DNA of 64,000 bases from Diospyros lotus (Eukaryota; Streptophyta; Magnoliopsida; Ericales; Ebenaceae), in assembly GCF_014633365.1 (NCBI RefSeq), contig NC_068351.1:1756001-1820000 (forward strand). Reading direction: 5' to 3'. Numbering within the stretch: the first letter of the stretch is position 1; the number at the start of each line of letters is the position of its first letter. Under the pieces are notes generated by a model. It ran no database searches, was not told the DNA's origin, and was given only the letters and a program-made list of their open reading frames with translations. The position numbers and the translations under genes were made by a program. Below are positions 1 to 12,300 of the stretch, piece by piece.

Positions 1-745
1 ATGACTATTTAAACTTTTAATTGTAATCCACTTGCTATTGAACTATTTGATGTAATATTATTTATCATGAACAATCATTTTTCTCATTTTCATTGAGTTA
101 ATTTTTAATTTTTATTTTTCCATTTACTATTTTTTACCAAAGTTGTTTTATTTCTTGTTTGTATTTTTTTTTTTTTTTTTGTAATGGGAAAAAATATTAC
201 AATATTCACTGATTTCGAAATGTATTTAATAGTATACTAGCATTAAATTATTTTAATTTAAATAAAAATAATTTTATGAATAAAATAATTTTTCTCAAAA
301 TTTTCAAAGTAAATGCATTTTCAGTTTTGAGAAACAGTTTCTCAGAATGAGTTTTGAGTTTTGTATTTTCAGTTTTTGTTTTGAGATTTCTGAAAACACA
401 TTCTCTGTCATTCTGAGAAACTGTTTCTCAAAACTAAAAAGTGAAAACGCATTTACTTTAAAAATTTTGAGATAATATAATTTTTATTTAAATTAAAATA
501 AATTAATGCTAGTATACTATTAAATACATTTTGAAATTAATGAAATATTGTAATATTTTTTTCCCATTACAAAAAAAAAAATACAAACAAGAAATAAAAC
601 AACTTTGGTAAAAAATGGTAAATGGAGAAATAAAAATTAAAAATTAACTCAATTAAAATGAGAAAATATGATTGTTCATGATAAATAATATTATATCAAA
701 CAGTTCAATAACAAGTGGATTACAATTACAAGTTTAAATAGTCAT
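1..745. repeat. Long near-palindrome (inverted repeat, ~350-bp arms)
   Basis: Bases 1 to about 349 are the reverse complement of about 409 to 744 at roughly 90% identity, around a spacer of about 60 bp at 350-408. The arms match through the poly-T/poly-A runs near 160 and 570 and the motif GAGAAACAGTTTCTC at 330 and its partner near 415. The right arm runs directly into the 3' end of the Harbinger transposase, so it is probably that element's terminal sequence, and the left arm belongs to an inverted copy or a foldback. Position 1 is already paired, so the structure may continue outside the window. Confidence 0.85.
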
Positions 746-796
746 GACAAAAATCAAAATAGCTCGGACACTAAACATTAAAATAAGACTACATAA

Positions 797-2119
797 TCAT
801 GTACGACTCTTTGAAAAATCATTCCACATTTGTATAGCAACTTGATCCCTAACTTGTCCCATTTGAGCTATTTGACTAGCATCAAATTGTATGGCTTCTT
901 GATCTTGACTTGACTTCGACATATCTTGAAATACCATATTCTCTTATGAAAACTCAGCGAACAAGCTATCTAAAGCGTGTTCCTGACGAATATAGTTATG
1001 TAGTGCACAACATGCAGTATGGATTTGTCTTTGCCTACTAAATGGATAATTGATAATTAATTTTAAAATAGAAAATCTTGCTTTTAAAACTCCAATGCAA
1101 CGTTCAATAATGTTACGACACAAGGAATGTCTATAGTTGAACAGTTCTTCATTTCCACGCAGTCTTCCTCGTCCAACATAATCACGCAGATGATATCTTC
1201 GTCCTCGACAAGGGACAAGAAAACTAGGCATGTTTGGATAACCAGAATCAAAATTGATCTGCAAAAAAAAAAAAATGACCTAAAGAACCAAATATTATAA
1301 AAATATTTGACAAATTATTTGAAATATTAGAATATACCTCCACATAGCATTGGAAAGTTGTTTGAAGTTCTTATGACTACATCAATGAATACTGGCGAAT
1401 CATTAGCAGTACCTTCCCATCCAGAATACACAAATGTGAACTTCATATCAAAATCACACGTCAACATCACATTTTGTGTTATATTGGTTTTCCTTCCACG
1501 GAAAGATGTTTGTCTCGATGTAGGTGCCCAAGCTGCAACATGTGTTCCATCTATTGCGCCTATGCAATTCTTAAAGTAAGGAAATTTGTGCAAAATCCGA
1601 TCATGTGGCACATTTTGATGTGCCGGACATATTATCTCTGTGCCAAGTGAATGAACAGCCCGTAATACTCATTTAAACCATTTGTGTATTGTGTTGTTGG
1701 AATGTTGAAACGTATCACCAATAATACTATATGGTGTAGTGTGCCCTACAATCATCAGAAACATAGCAACGCCCTCCTCGACCCTTACTTTTTTTCCATC
1801 TTTCACCAACTGCTTCTGTTTCAAAGTATCACAAAAATTCATGAACACATGTTTTTGCATACGAAAATTATGATAACACATGTATGGGTGTCTATTCAAA
1901 ATCTCTAATATGTACATTTTCCACATAAGTAATGACATTCTACAAGGTACCCTGCTGATGACACTACTTTTGCTGGCAACAAAGCAATTAATTAATCATT
2001 ATTACATCCCCAAAATTCGCAACAATATCATCCGTAAATAAAAAATCATCATCACTTGAATCTTCGTCAGTCAAATCATCGGTACGCATATTACCAACCA
2101 CATTTGATTCAATTGACAT
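797..2119 (-). pseudogene. PIF/Harbinger (HARBI1-like) transposase, decayed
   Basis: This is a DDE-type nuclease of the PIF/Harbinger superfamily that would cut and paste the transposon together with the Myb-like protein encoded next to it. Read on the minus strand, an acidic N-terminus starts at 2119. The typical NFRMQKHVF helix region follows (about 1870), then CIGAIDGTHV with the first catalytic Asp (about 1570), WEGTANDSPVF with the second (about 1420), and DSGYPN...LVPCRGRRYHL (about 1220). The C-terminus ends QMWNDFSKSRT before TGA at 797-799. A GTATAT..TTGCAG intron-like gap lies near 1263-1337, although the splice phases do not fit on my reading. Two in-frame stops break the frame: TGA at 1666-1668 between WFK and VLRAV, and TAA at 944-946. 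Both are explained by single C-to-T changes (CGA, CAA). Family assignment is firm; the protein is not functional as it stands. Confidence 0.88.
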
Positions 2120-2446
2120 CCTGTATATAAATAAATTCATAATCATCATCAGCAATCATATCATTCATCATTTATTATAATCAACGTAAATAAATAATTC
2201 AACATCAATTAAGATGGCAACAAAGCAATTAAACATCGTTAAATCCCCAAAATAAAACAAGCATTTAATTCTAAATAAATTCAACATCAAACAGTTCCAG
2301 TTGGAACACAGTTCTACAACCTTCAACATCAAACTATGAAGATAAAATAATACTTGAAGCTAATGTAAGAAAACACAGTACTTCGAGCTACAACATTACC
2401 AATGAAAAAAACACGATATTAGAAAATACGCAATCAACCAACAAAA

Positions 2447-3461
2447 TCAAAGAAATTCCAAGATAGGTCTTCTTCTAATTTCTGGCATCTTCACAAATGA
2501 CACTCCAAAATCTAGATCTTTAAAAGTCTTTATCGCTTTCATATAAACCTCATTAGACACTTCTTCCATATTATTCAAGAGGTCCATCCAAACCACATTT
2601 GAATAAGGATCCAGACTAGTAGCTTCATTATTTGATTGATTACGTGATTTTCCTTGGAGCTTTACAAGCTTTTCTTTTAGGTAAAGTGTCTTAAGTTCAG
2701 TTTATTCGTTCCTCATACTAACTGTAAATGACCACTGCGGCATGCAAGCATCGAGTTTATCAGTTTTACTGATCTTAGGTTCCTTACGTCGACGTTCGCT
2801 AGATTCACTAATTTCTTCACGCCGCCGAATATTTGTAACTTCATCAGCATTCTCCACACGTACATGAATTCATCTGTTCAAATAATCATCTTCTAACTGC
2901 CTTTCTTCCTCTGATGTTGGAGGAAGCTGAGTGGAAGCATTGCCTAATCCTCCAGTAGCTGTAGTCCCGCTAAATATCTCTCCTAGAGTTTCATAGTTCT
3001 TACATCCTTCATTCTTGAATATTTTGTACTCAGACTTGTTAATCTACAGTAGTAAAAATAAGATACATTATCATATTGTAAGATTGATATGATAAAAAAT
3101 AATGATGAAAATATTCTTTAATAAAGATATATACCATATAAAAGTGTTGCCAAACTTCATCTGGAGCATTAACTTTGTTGGTATTTGGATCCCATGTAAA
3201 ACCTGTATGTCCTAAAAGTTCTGAGAACAAGCGATGTACCTTACGTAAATGGTTCCATTTCCCCTTTAATCTATCTATGCCGTAACCCATTTTTGTGAGA
3301 GTAATCATGACTTGATTGATCTTGCCCCAATCATCTTTCGTGAATATAGAACATTGCAATATCCCTGATTTCACATTCTCGTAAAGAATACCGATAAATG
3401 CGTGTTCGTTCTCATCAGACCATGACATTGGTTCCTTAGTCTTACCTGTGTGACCACCCAT
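2447..3461 (-). pseudogene. Harbinger-associated Myb/SANT-like protein, decayed
   Basis: This is the second gene of plant PIF/Harbinger elements, whose trihelix/Myb-like protein binds the transposon ends and helps the transposase. Exon 1 (3461 down to 3135) starts MGGHTGK and shows the Myb/SANT-like domain with its Trp residues (MSWSDENEHAF, GKWNHLRKVH, FTWDPNTNKV, DEVWQHFY). A GTATAT donor at 3134 and a CTGTAG acceptor at 3044 join it to a second exon with SEYKIFKNEGCKNYE and TATGGLGNASTQLPPTS. In-frame stops at 2870-2872 (TGA) and 2702-2704 (TAA) interrupt exon 2, and the frame otherwise runs on to TGA at 2447. It lies upstream of the transposase on the same strand, the usual two-gene arrangement. 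Both stops fit single C-to-T changes. Confidence 0.82.
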
Positions 3462-3479
3462 GTTCTATATTGAAGATAA

Positions 3480-5060
3480 AAAAAATATGAAGCCAACATG
3501 AAAAATATACTCCAACTTACCAAATATACTCCACACGACATGAAAATAATTTAACATCATAATTTGATAGACCCACCCTTGGACCAAGGAAAAGAAAAGG
3601 AAAACAAAAACAAACATGAGGAAAAAATGCAACACCATTAAAGTTATTTAGTTCATTTCTAATATTTTAATAAATTATTTAATGTGTCTTTGACGAAGTG
3701 GATATTTTAGTTGTAAATTGTTGGATTGTGTTGCGTAATTTCACTACAAAATAGGTCACGACTCATATGGTCTGAGCACTGTGTCAACCAGTCACGACTC
3801 ATGAGTTTATCATCACTACAGCACTGGAATATTAATTTCCATTCTCCGGCCACTAGAGATTTGCAATACATAATAGGTTAACTATATAAGAGTCATAAAA
3901 GCTAATATAAGATAATATTTCAAGCAAAATCAATGTCTTACAAGTATGTATTCCTTATATGTTAAGTTGAGTGCAGCAGTAGTTGGAATACCAAATTACA
4001 TTTCATAGCAGACAAGCCCAAAAGAATTGGAAGGGATGATAGGGGAAAACAAGAAGAAACTCAAAACATTTTTTCAGGGTCCCTAAAGGATGATATGTGC
4101 ACTAGAGCAAATGTAATTTGACAATATGTCTCCAAGTATGTGGATTAAGATGGCTATTGCCATTCAAAATATGAAAAAAGAGGTTATCGGATAGTTAAAG
4201 GGAAAATAAATATGTTTGAAAACAGGTAATTATAATGCAGCCTGCATTCTAAACATTTTTATGTTTACAGCCTAATAATTCATAAAACTTTAATGATCAT
4301 CAGTTGTAAATAATATTTATAGACAATTGTATGCTATATATATATATATATATAGTAATCAATAATGAACAATTAGAAATTGATAAACAGTACATATAAT
4401 GGTATCAATAAGTAGTATATAAGTAAGTACATGCCAGTAATTTCTTTCAGTAGTAAGATGAAAACATTTCACGAGTTTCAAATCATTTCAGCAATATGTT
4501 CATAAGTAATTAAGATAGAGCACGTAATAAATTAATATAAGATGCAAGAAAATAAGAGAAAAACATGGTATATTATGTCTACTCACTTAGACAACAGGAA
4601 ATCAAGTCTGTCTGTGTCTGGTGGAGCCTAGGTGGAACTTTGATGATCCGCTCATACAACAGATATATAGATACACATATATTAGGGTGAAACTTGTGTC
4701 CTAATCATCCTAATATTTTTGAGTAGGTACTTTTTATTCTTTTGTCAAGTATGCATATCTCCAAACACATTGTCATTTCCTATTTGGGCAAGCATACCCC
4801 TATGAGTACACAAATAATCCATGTGTTCATAGTTTTTAACTGAAAAATAAAAAATTACCATATACATGAAAGTGCTACCAAAATGTTGACATGTGAAACA
4901 AGAAACAACAAAATTAAAAATAAATATCTAAACTCTGCCCCAACAACCCTTCCCTACTACCACCCCGCCTCCCTCCCCAAAAAAAAGAACAGAGAAGAAA
5001 AAGAAAAAGAAATAGAAATAGGAATAATAAAGTAAAATAGATGAAAGAAGAAAGAACAAG
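3480..5060. other. AT-rich sequence, no gene seen
   Basis: I see no coding pattern here. The 5' end of the Harbinger element must fall somewhere in this stretch, but I could not fix its terminal repeat. A (TA)n microsatellite lies at about 4337-4354 and a purine-rich run at 4980-5060. Confidence 0.5.
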
Positions 5061-5680
5061 TGTAATACCCAAAAATAATTTGAGGATATAAACGATATTT
5101 AATGAAAGACATAAATGGAATTTGCGGAAAAATGAGACTATAGGGTACACTAACGCAGCTTTAAACGACCGAATTAGTCGAAGGGAGTACCCCATATCCT
5201 AGATAGTCAAGAAAAATTGTATAGTATCAACGAGTGAATCGAATTATGATTTTTAGTAATGAAAAAAATTGGATCGGGAACAGTTTTCGATATAGCTGTT
5301 GACCGGGCTGAGAAAATCGAATTGACGTAGGAGACGTCCGAAAAGTCAACGAAGCATGTCAAGGACTAATATTTTATGTATAGAATAACCCTTAAATGAT
5401 TTCAGGTTGAACCGAATGGATTTAAGGTCAAATCAACAAGTCGGGCCTAAGTGTAATTTTTTAATTTTGCCCGAGGGAGGTCAAAATTGTAATTTTTTGA
5501 AAGTTTCAAGGGTGAAATGAGAAATACAAGACTTATGGGCCTTAGTGATGTAGTTGGAATGATCAAGGGCTCAAAGGAAAAGGTAGAAATGCCATTGAAA
5601 GAAATTAAGGGGTCAAAATGCAATTTAGGAAAAATTGCCAGGGGTCAAAATGAGTTTTTTTGTCCCCAAAAAAACTCATT
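5061..5680 (-). mobile_element. Truncated long LTR (3' part), TGTAAC..TATTACA family
   Basis: The segment starts TGTAATACCC and is the reverse complement of the 3' ends of the four solo LTRs described at 6469, 9982, 30931 and 58043. Shared landmarks are GGGTATTACA, the stretch around GGAACAGTTTTCGGTA and the phrase around TTAGTCAGAGGGAGTACC. Only about 620 bp remain, and it stops in a poly-T/poly-A junction near 5670. Confidence 0.75.
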
Positions 5681-6006
5681 TCTTTATCTGAAAGAGATAA
5701 GTTTTTTTTCAATTAATTACAGAATAAATTTTAGAAGAAGAATATTAAATTTTGTATTATTATTAATATGTATTACTATTTGATGATGTATATTAATTTA
5801 GTGAACTGGGTAATGCCTAAATTAGCGTACATATTGTGTATAGTGTTACTTTACAACAGTAAAGTAGATTCTTCATTTTAAATGTCCTGCCTATATATCG
5901 GCGCCATAACTCAAATTGTTTGATGGATCCTATTGGACAACTCTCTCTCTCTCTTGATTTTTTTTTTTTTCTCTTGATATTGATCTTTATGATCTTGCCT
6001 GTACAG

Positions 6007-6225
6007 ATCATCATGCTGGTGCATGGCTACACGTATCTACAGATTAGAAGAATATCCGAACGAGTTGAATTAGTTTATTCCTTTGTGCGAGGACAAGTTC
6101 TTGATTGAGCAATATAAGAGATCGATAGCAGAGGGCCACCCGGAGGCGAAGGAGATCAGAGAGGTTTGGAGTCTCTTCAGAGGATTTTACGGACGCTGCA
6201 ATAACAGTTGCCCCCTGGCCCCGGG
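6007..6225 (+). other. Unidentified exon-like fragment
   Basis: A pyrimidine-rich tract ending TGTACAG (to 6006) precedes the segment and a strong donor, GG followed by GTAAGTTA, follows it at 6226. One frame reads RLEEYPNEL, then a TAG at 6071-6073, then a polar, protein-like stretch including KFLIEQYKRS, AKEIREVW and FRGFYGRCN up to the donor. I do not recognise the family. The single stop suggests a gene relic. It lies between a truncated LTR and a LINE end, with no partner exons visible. Confidence 0.35.
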
Positions 6226-6298
6226 GTAAGTTATAGAATGGATTTATTAGTTGGAAAAAAAAATGATTCCGAACTGGAAGTTTGTCTGAGGCTCTACC

Positions 6299-6468
6299 CC
6301 AATCATAACAACAACAACATATCCAGCCTTTATCCCACTATGTGGGGTCGACTACATGAATTCTAGACTTTCATGTATTTCTATCTTTTGTCATATCTTC
6401 ATTGAAATCCATACACTTCATATCAAACTTTAATGTCTCCCTCAAAGTCTTCTTAGGTCTGTCTCTAC
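6299..6468 (-). mobile_element. RTE-type LINE 3' end, part 1 (split by solo LTR)
   Basis: The phrase around CCAGCCTTTATCCCACTATG is the well-known 3' tail region of plant RTE-like LINEs in reverse orientation. It is cut at 6468 by the solo LTR at 6469-9080 and resumes at 9081. A similar short fragment occurs at about 27285-27345 inside the CACTA element. Confidence 0.65.
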
Positions 6469-9080
6469 TGTAACGACCCGCTCCCACTTACGAGTGCCAC
6501 CGGTAAATAATCGACCAGATTACTCACCCGACAAACCACAACTGAAGGATTGGACTATGTTTCAACAAGAAACGCCCTAGGTGGGAACTAGGCTTCGTCC
6601 TTCCCTTCGCTCCACTCAGGAATCAGTCCAAACTCAAACAAGAAAAAAAACTCAGCAGACCAAGACCTGAAACTTGAGTGAGCTTCACCTCTCTTCAGCT
6701 CGCCCCATAGCAAGCCAGAAGTGACCCAGGCACAAAGCTAGCATACAAACACTTCGTTGAGTATTGGGGATTTATGAAAACATACCTCGATGATCTTTAC
6801 TCGATCCGAAACTTGGCTTTACCGACTAAGCCATATACCACGAACAATCTCACAATCATTTATCACACTACCATGATTTCAACAATTAAATACATCTAGT
6901 GCTCAATATCACTTACATTCAATTACATGATTACATATAAAATTTACAGGAGATTACACAACAACACATCTCAGGCAACAAGCTAATTACCACAACAACC
7001 TCCCGGCACCATTCCTGCTTGCATCTGGACTTGCCACATCTACACATGAGGTAAAACCTCATGAGTCATAAAGACTCAGTAAGGGTGCAATGCATGTAAA
7101 TATGAATATAAAGATGTTTATGTATGCCCAATGCATGCAATTGAGGCTAAGCCTATTAATCCTCACAACCCTCTGAGGTTTGAGGCATTTACCTATCAGC
7201 CTCTACAACACTAGTACTCCCCATGGCCACAGGTCCACTAGATCTCGCATCACGCAAGTGTTAACCACTAAATGCAAATGCAACATAAAAATATTATCAA
7301 ACACATTTACCAACTTGCAAGGCCACCTCCACATGGGGCCGTCCCTTACCTGGCTCGAAGCCTCATCCATGCCTCGGCAAGAATGCCAGCCCGAACTCCG
7401 AGCTCTTCTAGGATCACCGCCTTCTCATTCGAACCTAGAGGCAAACACACAAAAACCCAACTCCATTAACATTCGGCATTAACCCAATGCCCTCGATTTC
7501 GCCACACATTGCAAAATCACCATCAACACTATTTCCAAACAACGAACCACGGCATACATCAGTCGTTTAATAATTTCCAACCACCCCGACCCGGGGTTAA
7601 ATCTAACAACATTACATAATTCAATGTCTCACATAAAGGAAATATTCCAAAAAGAATTAATTTACTTACCTCGGTTAAATCGAGAAGAGAAAATCGGTTA
7701 ATCGCCCACATTGGCGTCGCCTATTGGACCGCCATAATGCCTCGGATTCCCATATCAAACTTCCGGCCCACTCTCCGAACCCCAAATTAATTTCCAGACT
7801 TTTCCCCCATTTTCTGGAATTTTTCGGGATTTTCTCCTATTTTCCAGAAATTTTCCATATTTCTTTTTCTTTTCTTTTCTATTTTTCTTTTTCTTTTCTC
7901 TTTATTTTTTTTTTCCTCCTTTCTTTTCTTCTTCTCGCGCCTCCCCCTGCACGCGCACTGTTCCTTCATCTTCTTCGCGCACGCGCAGCGCCTGCGCATT
8001 TGGGTTCTGCCGGCCACCGCCGCTGGCCTTCCGCCAGCCATCGTTGCTCTAGCTCGGTCCGTCACTAATCGACGCACCACCACCGGCCCTCGGCACTTCC
8101 ACCGCGAGCAGCCACGACCAGCCTCCATCGACGCCGCTGCATCGCCTCTAGCCGCGGCTGCCATGGCCGGCCTTCGAAGCTTCTGGTGCGCCACCGGTTG
8201 CCTTCGCCTCAACCAGGGTCTATCTCTTCTTCGAGCAAGCTCTCAGCCTCGCTCTCTCGGCTTCAGCTCTCCCGAGCCCTATCTGCTTCTTTGATTTGGC
8301 CAGCGAACGGCAGCCACGGTTGCTGCCGCCTCGAGCTCTCCCTCTCTTGCCATTTCTCTCTTCAACTCTCTTGCACTCTTGCTCTTTCTCTCGCACAATC
8401 TCACTCTCCCTTGCTCTCGGCTCCTCCCTCCCGAGCTTTCCCTCTGCCATTTCAAATTTTCAGAAAAAATTGGCACTGTTACACGCGTGGCCTCCAAGCT
8501 TCATATACATATATATATATACATATATTAATTATATATTAGCCCCTCCAACTGTTATTAATTCCATTTAGGAATTTTATAATACATTTAAACCCTCCAA
8601 GCCTTTATTTAATTGCTCTTGAGGCACTCAAAATATTAATTTTTCCAAAATTAATAATCAACTTTTACTCAAAAATGCCGATTTCATCCCTGCGCCTATA
8701 CGGGACCTTCATTCCACCCGAAAACGCCTCAGAGCTGCCTTACTCGCAAAATCGGACCACCCCTAAGGTCCCCTCAGCTTCCAGGAGGTTCCCTACGACC
8801 ATTCGGTATTAGCACCCACTCAGGCATATACAGAATTTATTCCGAAAATTATTTCCGGTCGGACCGCTTCCAGCGTCACTATTTTCATCTCGAGACTCTC
8901 ATCAATCTCTTGCCCTCTTCCCTGGACATCCAAGTCCTGAGGCACTCCCGGCCGCTAATTCGGTAATTTTTATTAATTAATTTCCCGAAACCGACTCTTG
9001 GGCTTCCCGGACCACCTGAGATCCTTTCAAAATAATCAAAAATTATTTATTTTCAACACCATGTAATACCAGGTATTACA
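6469..9080 (+). mobile_element. Solo LTR, long TGTAAC..TATTACA family (2,612 bp)
   Basis: The element begins TGTAACGACCC, ends AGGTATTACA, and is flanked by a perfect 5-bp duplication TCTAC (6464-6468 and 9081-9085). No internal retrotransposon domains, primer-binding site or second LTR are present, so it is a solo LTR. Its size and termini resemble the long LTRs of Tekay/Del-type chromoviruses; that lineage call is inference. The GC-rich stretch 7930-8340 produces long open frames on both strands that show no protein similarity I recognise. Confidence 0.88.
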
Positions 9081-9235
9081 TCTACCTCTTTTTTTTATTA
9101 ATTGTTTCATTTCATCAACTCTCCTCACATGGGTCTCCTTCTCACATGACCAAACCATCTTAGTCTAGTCTCTCTCATCTTCTCCTCTATTAGCACTACT
9201 CCTATCTTACCCCAATCATGAGGAGTGAAAAAAAA
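9081..9235 (-). mobile_element. RTE-type LINE 3' end, part 2
   Basis: On the minus strand this encodes EKMRETRLRWFGHVRRRP (about 9127-9190), the conserved C-terminal motif of plant RTE LINE reverse-transcriptase proteins. It continues the fragment ending at 6468 once the solo LTR and one copy of TCTAC are removed. Confidence 0.75.
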
Positions 9236-9316
9236 AAGAAGCCAAAGGAGAAGACGAAGGTATACGACCGAGCGACATATATATCCCACAACCAGTGGTC
9301 GAATAACGTTTTCGTG

Positions 9317-12300
9317 AGATGAGGTTAAGGGGAGAGGAGCAAGTCTATCTTTACAAGAGGGAGGGGGCAAGTCAGGCACTGCTTGGCGTTAGTATTACCC
9401 CCCCCATTTCCTGTGAATCCATTCTTCCTCTAGGAAGACAATGATATTTAGATCCCCTAGGAAAAAGTCTCTTGCCGACTTTATCCCATTGAGTTTAGCT
9501 TTTTTGGGTGGCGATAATACTAGCTCTTGGCGCAATTCTATCTTGCGCCCCCCAGACGATAAACTTTTGTTCAAGACATAGTCAGAGCCTTTAACCTATT
9601 TAACCTTGTAGCCCAATTGTCCCGACTTCAAGGCAGCCTCAGGTAGGGCGAGCTCGTATCTTAATTTTCGAGACACGTGGGATGAGGTTAAGAGGAAAGG
9701 AGCAAATCTGTCTTTACCGGGGGGGGGGAAGCCAAGCCTTGCCTAGCGTTAGTATTGCCCCCTTTTCCTCTGAATCCATTCTTCCTCCTATGAAGATAAT
9801 GATATTTAGATCCCATAGGAAAACGTCTCTTGTTGACTTTGTCCCATTGAGTTTAGCTTTTTTGGGTGGCGGTAATACTAATGCCAGGCACTAGCCTTGT
9901 CTTGTGCCCCCTAGATGATAAATTCTTTTTCGGGACATAGTTGGAGTCTTTAACCTATTTAATCTCATAGCCTAATCATCCTGTAACGCCCTGTTTTCCC
10001 ACAACGTGCATTACCTCGAGATTTCAGGAATTTTTTTTTATATCATATACACAACATAAGTCCCTCGATATACATACCCTCGTCATAATCATTTCCCGAC
10101 AATCCCGATCGTACATTCTTAGCATATCAAAATTGAATAATTAATAAACTAAAACAAGTAATATCAATCACATCAGCAGAAGCAAGATCGAAACCTCAAT
10201 GATATATAATTAACAATTTCCTTTTACAAATAATAACTGAATCGATGTTTCACATGAAAATATTAAAATATTACATAACCTCTGAACATCGTATTCATAG
10301 ACAAAACCTATGAAAATTAATCATAGCAGCTACATCTCGATGACATTCTTTCCCTTGGCGCCATTACATTCACCTGGAACGTTGAATATTCCAGGGATAT
10401 AGTTCAAATTAGATGCTGAATCATCTAAGTGAGAGTTCAAAAACATTTTCATGAATATATGCAAAATCATATATAAAACCGACAAGTCCCAACATGCACC
10501 AGCCTAATAGAATCCCACATAGCACTTAACCCTAACCGGGGAAAATGCAATATCTCTAAAGGCGACACGACCGCATCGGCCCATTGACAAACACAATCCT
10601 GCATAAGAGGGACAACCTCGACACATGAACCTAAGAATCACCCCATTGTCATTATTAGGCTTTACGCTCCAACTCAAAAGCATTTCAAAACCCAACGCAA
10701 CCCTAGCCCCAAGAATGTCACATCAGCACTATCCCCGAAATCCACGACACCTCGGCCTTAATGCTATTGCTCAAAGGAACCTGGGGTGGTGTCCACTCTC
10801 AACCCCGCCACTTGAGCCAACAATCGGGGTGGTGTCCACTCTCAGCCCCGCCACTTAAGTACCGTAGGGTGAAGTCCGTCTTAGCCCCGTCCCAAGTGGG
10901 TCACATAGCATTAACTATTGGCACACATTCCAAGTGCTGACACTCGAGAGTTACGTCACAGGTTAACAACCCATGTCCCACATGGACAACACAACATGCC
11001 AATGCCGGAAAATCATAACATGCATAAAATCAACATCTCAATGTATGCAATTTACCGTACGAAATATAACACAAGTGTAAGTAATCATTTGAACAAACCA
11101 TCACAATAAACCAAGCCATAGGGATGAACACTCACAGTAAACCATTCACATGCTACTATAAGTCTTTTCAGGTAGAACCACTCACCTTTAGGCGCAATTC
11201 AAATTTTTCTTGAAAAGCGCGGTACGCCTCGATTTGCCTGCCTTCTTCGAACTTCGCACAAGTCACTTCGCCTCAACCCTCAAGGCACCCTAATCATCAC
11301 ATTTATCCAACAATTATAATCTTCCTTAATTTTCTCACATTTTTCCTATTTTTCTCCCATTTTCTTCTCTAAAAATCCAAAATAAATATCTACACAACTA
11401 TTTTCTCAAATATTTTTACATAATAATTCATAAAATAATTAAATAAAATTTCTGGAAGTTGAATTACCGAAAATCCCCTCATCACGCGCCTTCACGCGCG
11501 AGCGAATGGGTGCAAGCAAAGGCTAGCGCGTGCAGCTCACGCGCCACCGTCTTCAACCTCGAGCCGGCCGCCAGTTGTTGCTTCGATCACCTCGAAACTG
11601 GTACCGTCCGAAAGCCCTTGAAGATTCGATCACAATGGTACTAAAATGGGGCCGAAACAACATCGATAAGGCCTCCAAAAGTCGAGTTGCGGGTCCGGCT
11701 AGCGGTCCGCCTCTAACCCTCGGCCGAGCTCGAACAGCCCCCAAACCCACTCCAAAACTCCTCAAAAAGATCCCAAAGTGATCCTTGACTCCTCGCAACC
11801 AAAAGCCCTCTATCAAAGCTCCCAAAATCGTCCAAAAACAAGGTCGATTTGTGCTCTCATTCTCGGCCGAAACCCTATGTATTTATAGGCAAAATCCGAC
11901 CCCCACGTGGCTAATTTCCGGCCAAAACTTCTTCCCCACGCCTCTTAGACCACCCTAGGCCACTCCCTGACAGTCCTAGGCTGCCAAATAGCCGGATTTT
12001 TCGACCACAAATTGTGGCCAAATCTGCCATTTCTGAGCAATTTTTCGAAAATTGCAGCTTGGCCCCCTGAAATTTTCTTTTGCATTTTGGTCCTTATCCT
12101 CTAGCCCCTGATCTTTCCAACACCATCACTAAGACTCTCAAGGTTAGTACTTCTCATTTCTCCTTGGAAACTTCTGAAAAATTACCGTTTTGACCTCCCT
12201 CGAGCAATTTTAGAAAATTACACTTAGGTCCGATTGATCGATTTGACCTCAAACCCATTCAATTCAATATGAAACCACTTAAGGGTTGTTCTATACATCA

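Noticed and set aside
1358..1908. Plus-strand open frames over the transposase
   Set aside because: They are antisense shadows of the Harbinger transposase frame, which has conserved catalytic motifs.
7724..8570. Several overlapping open frames on both strands in a GC-rich stretch
   Set aside because: They lie inside a solo LTR, overlap each other in many frames, are low-complexity (Arg/Lys/Ser/Leu-rich) and match no domain.
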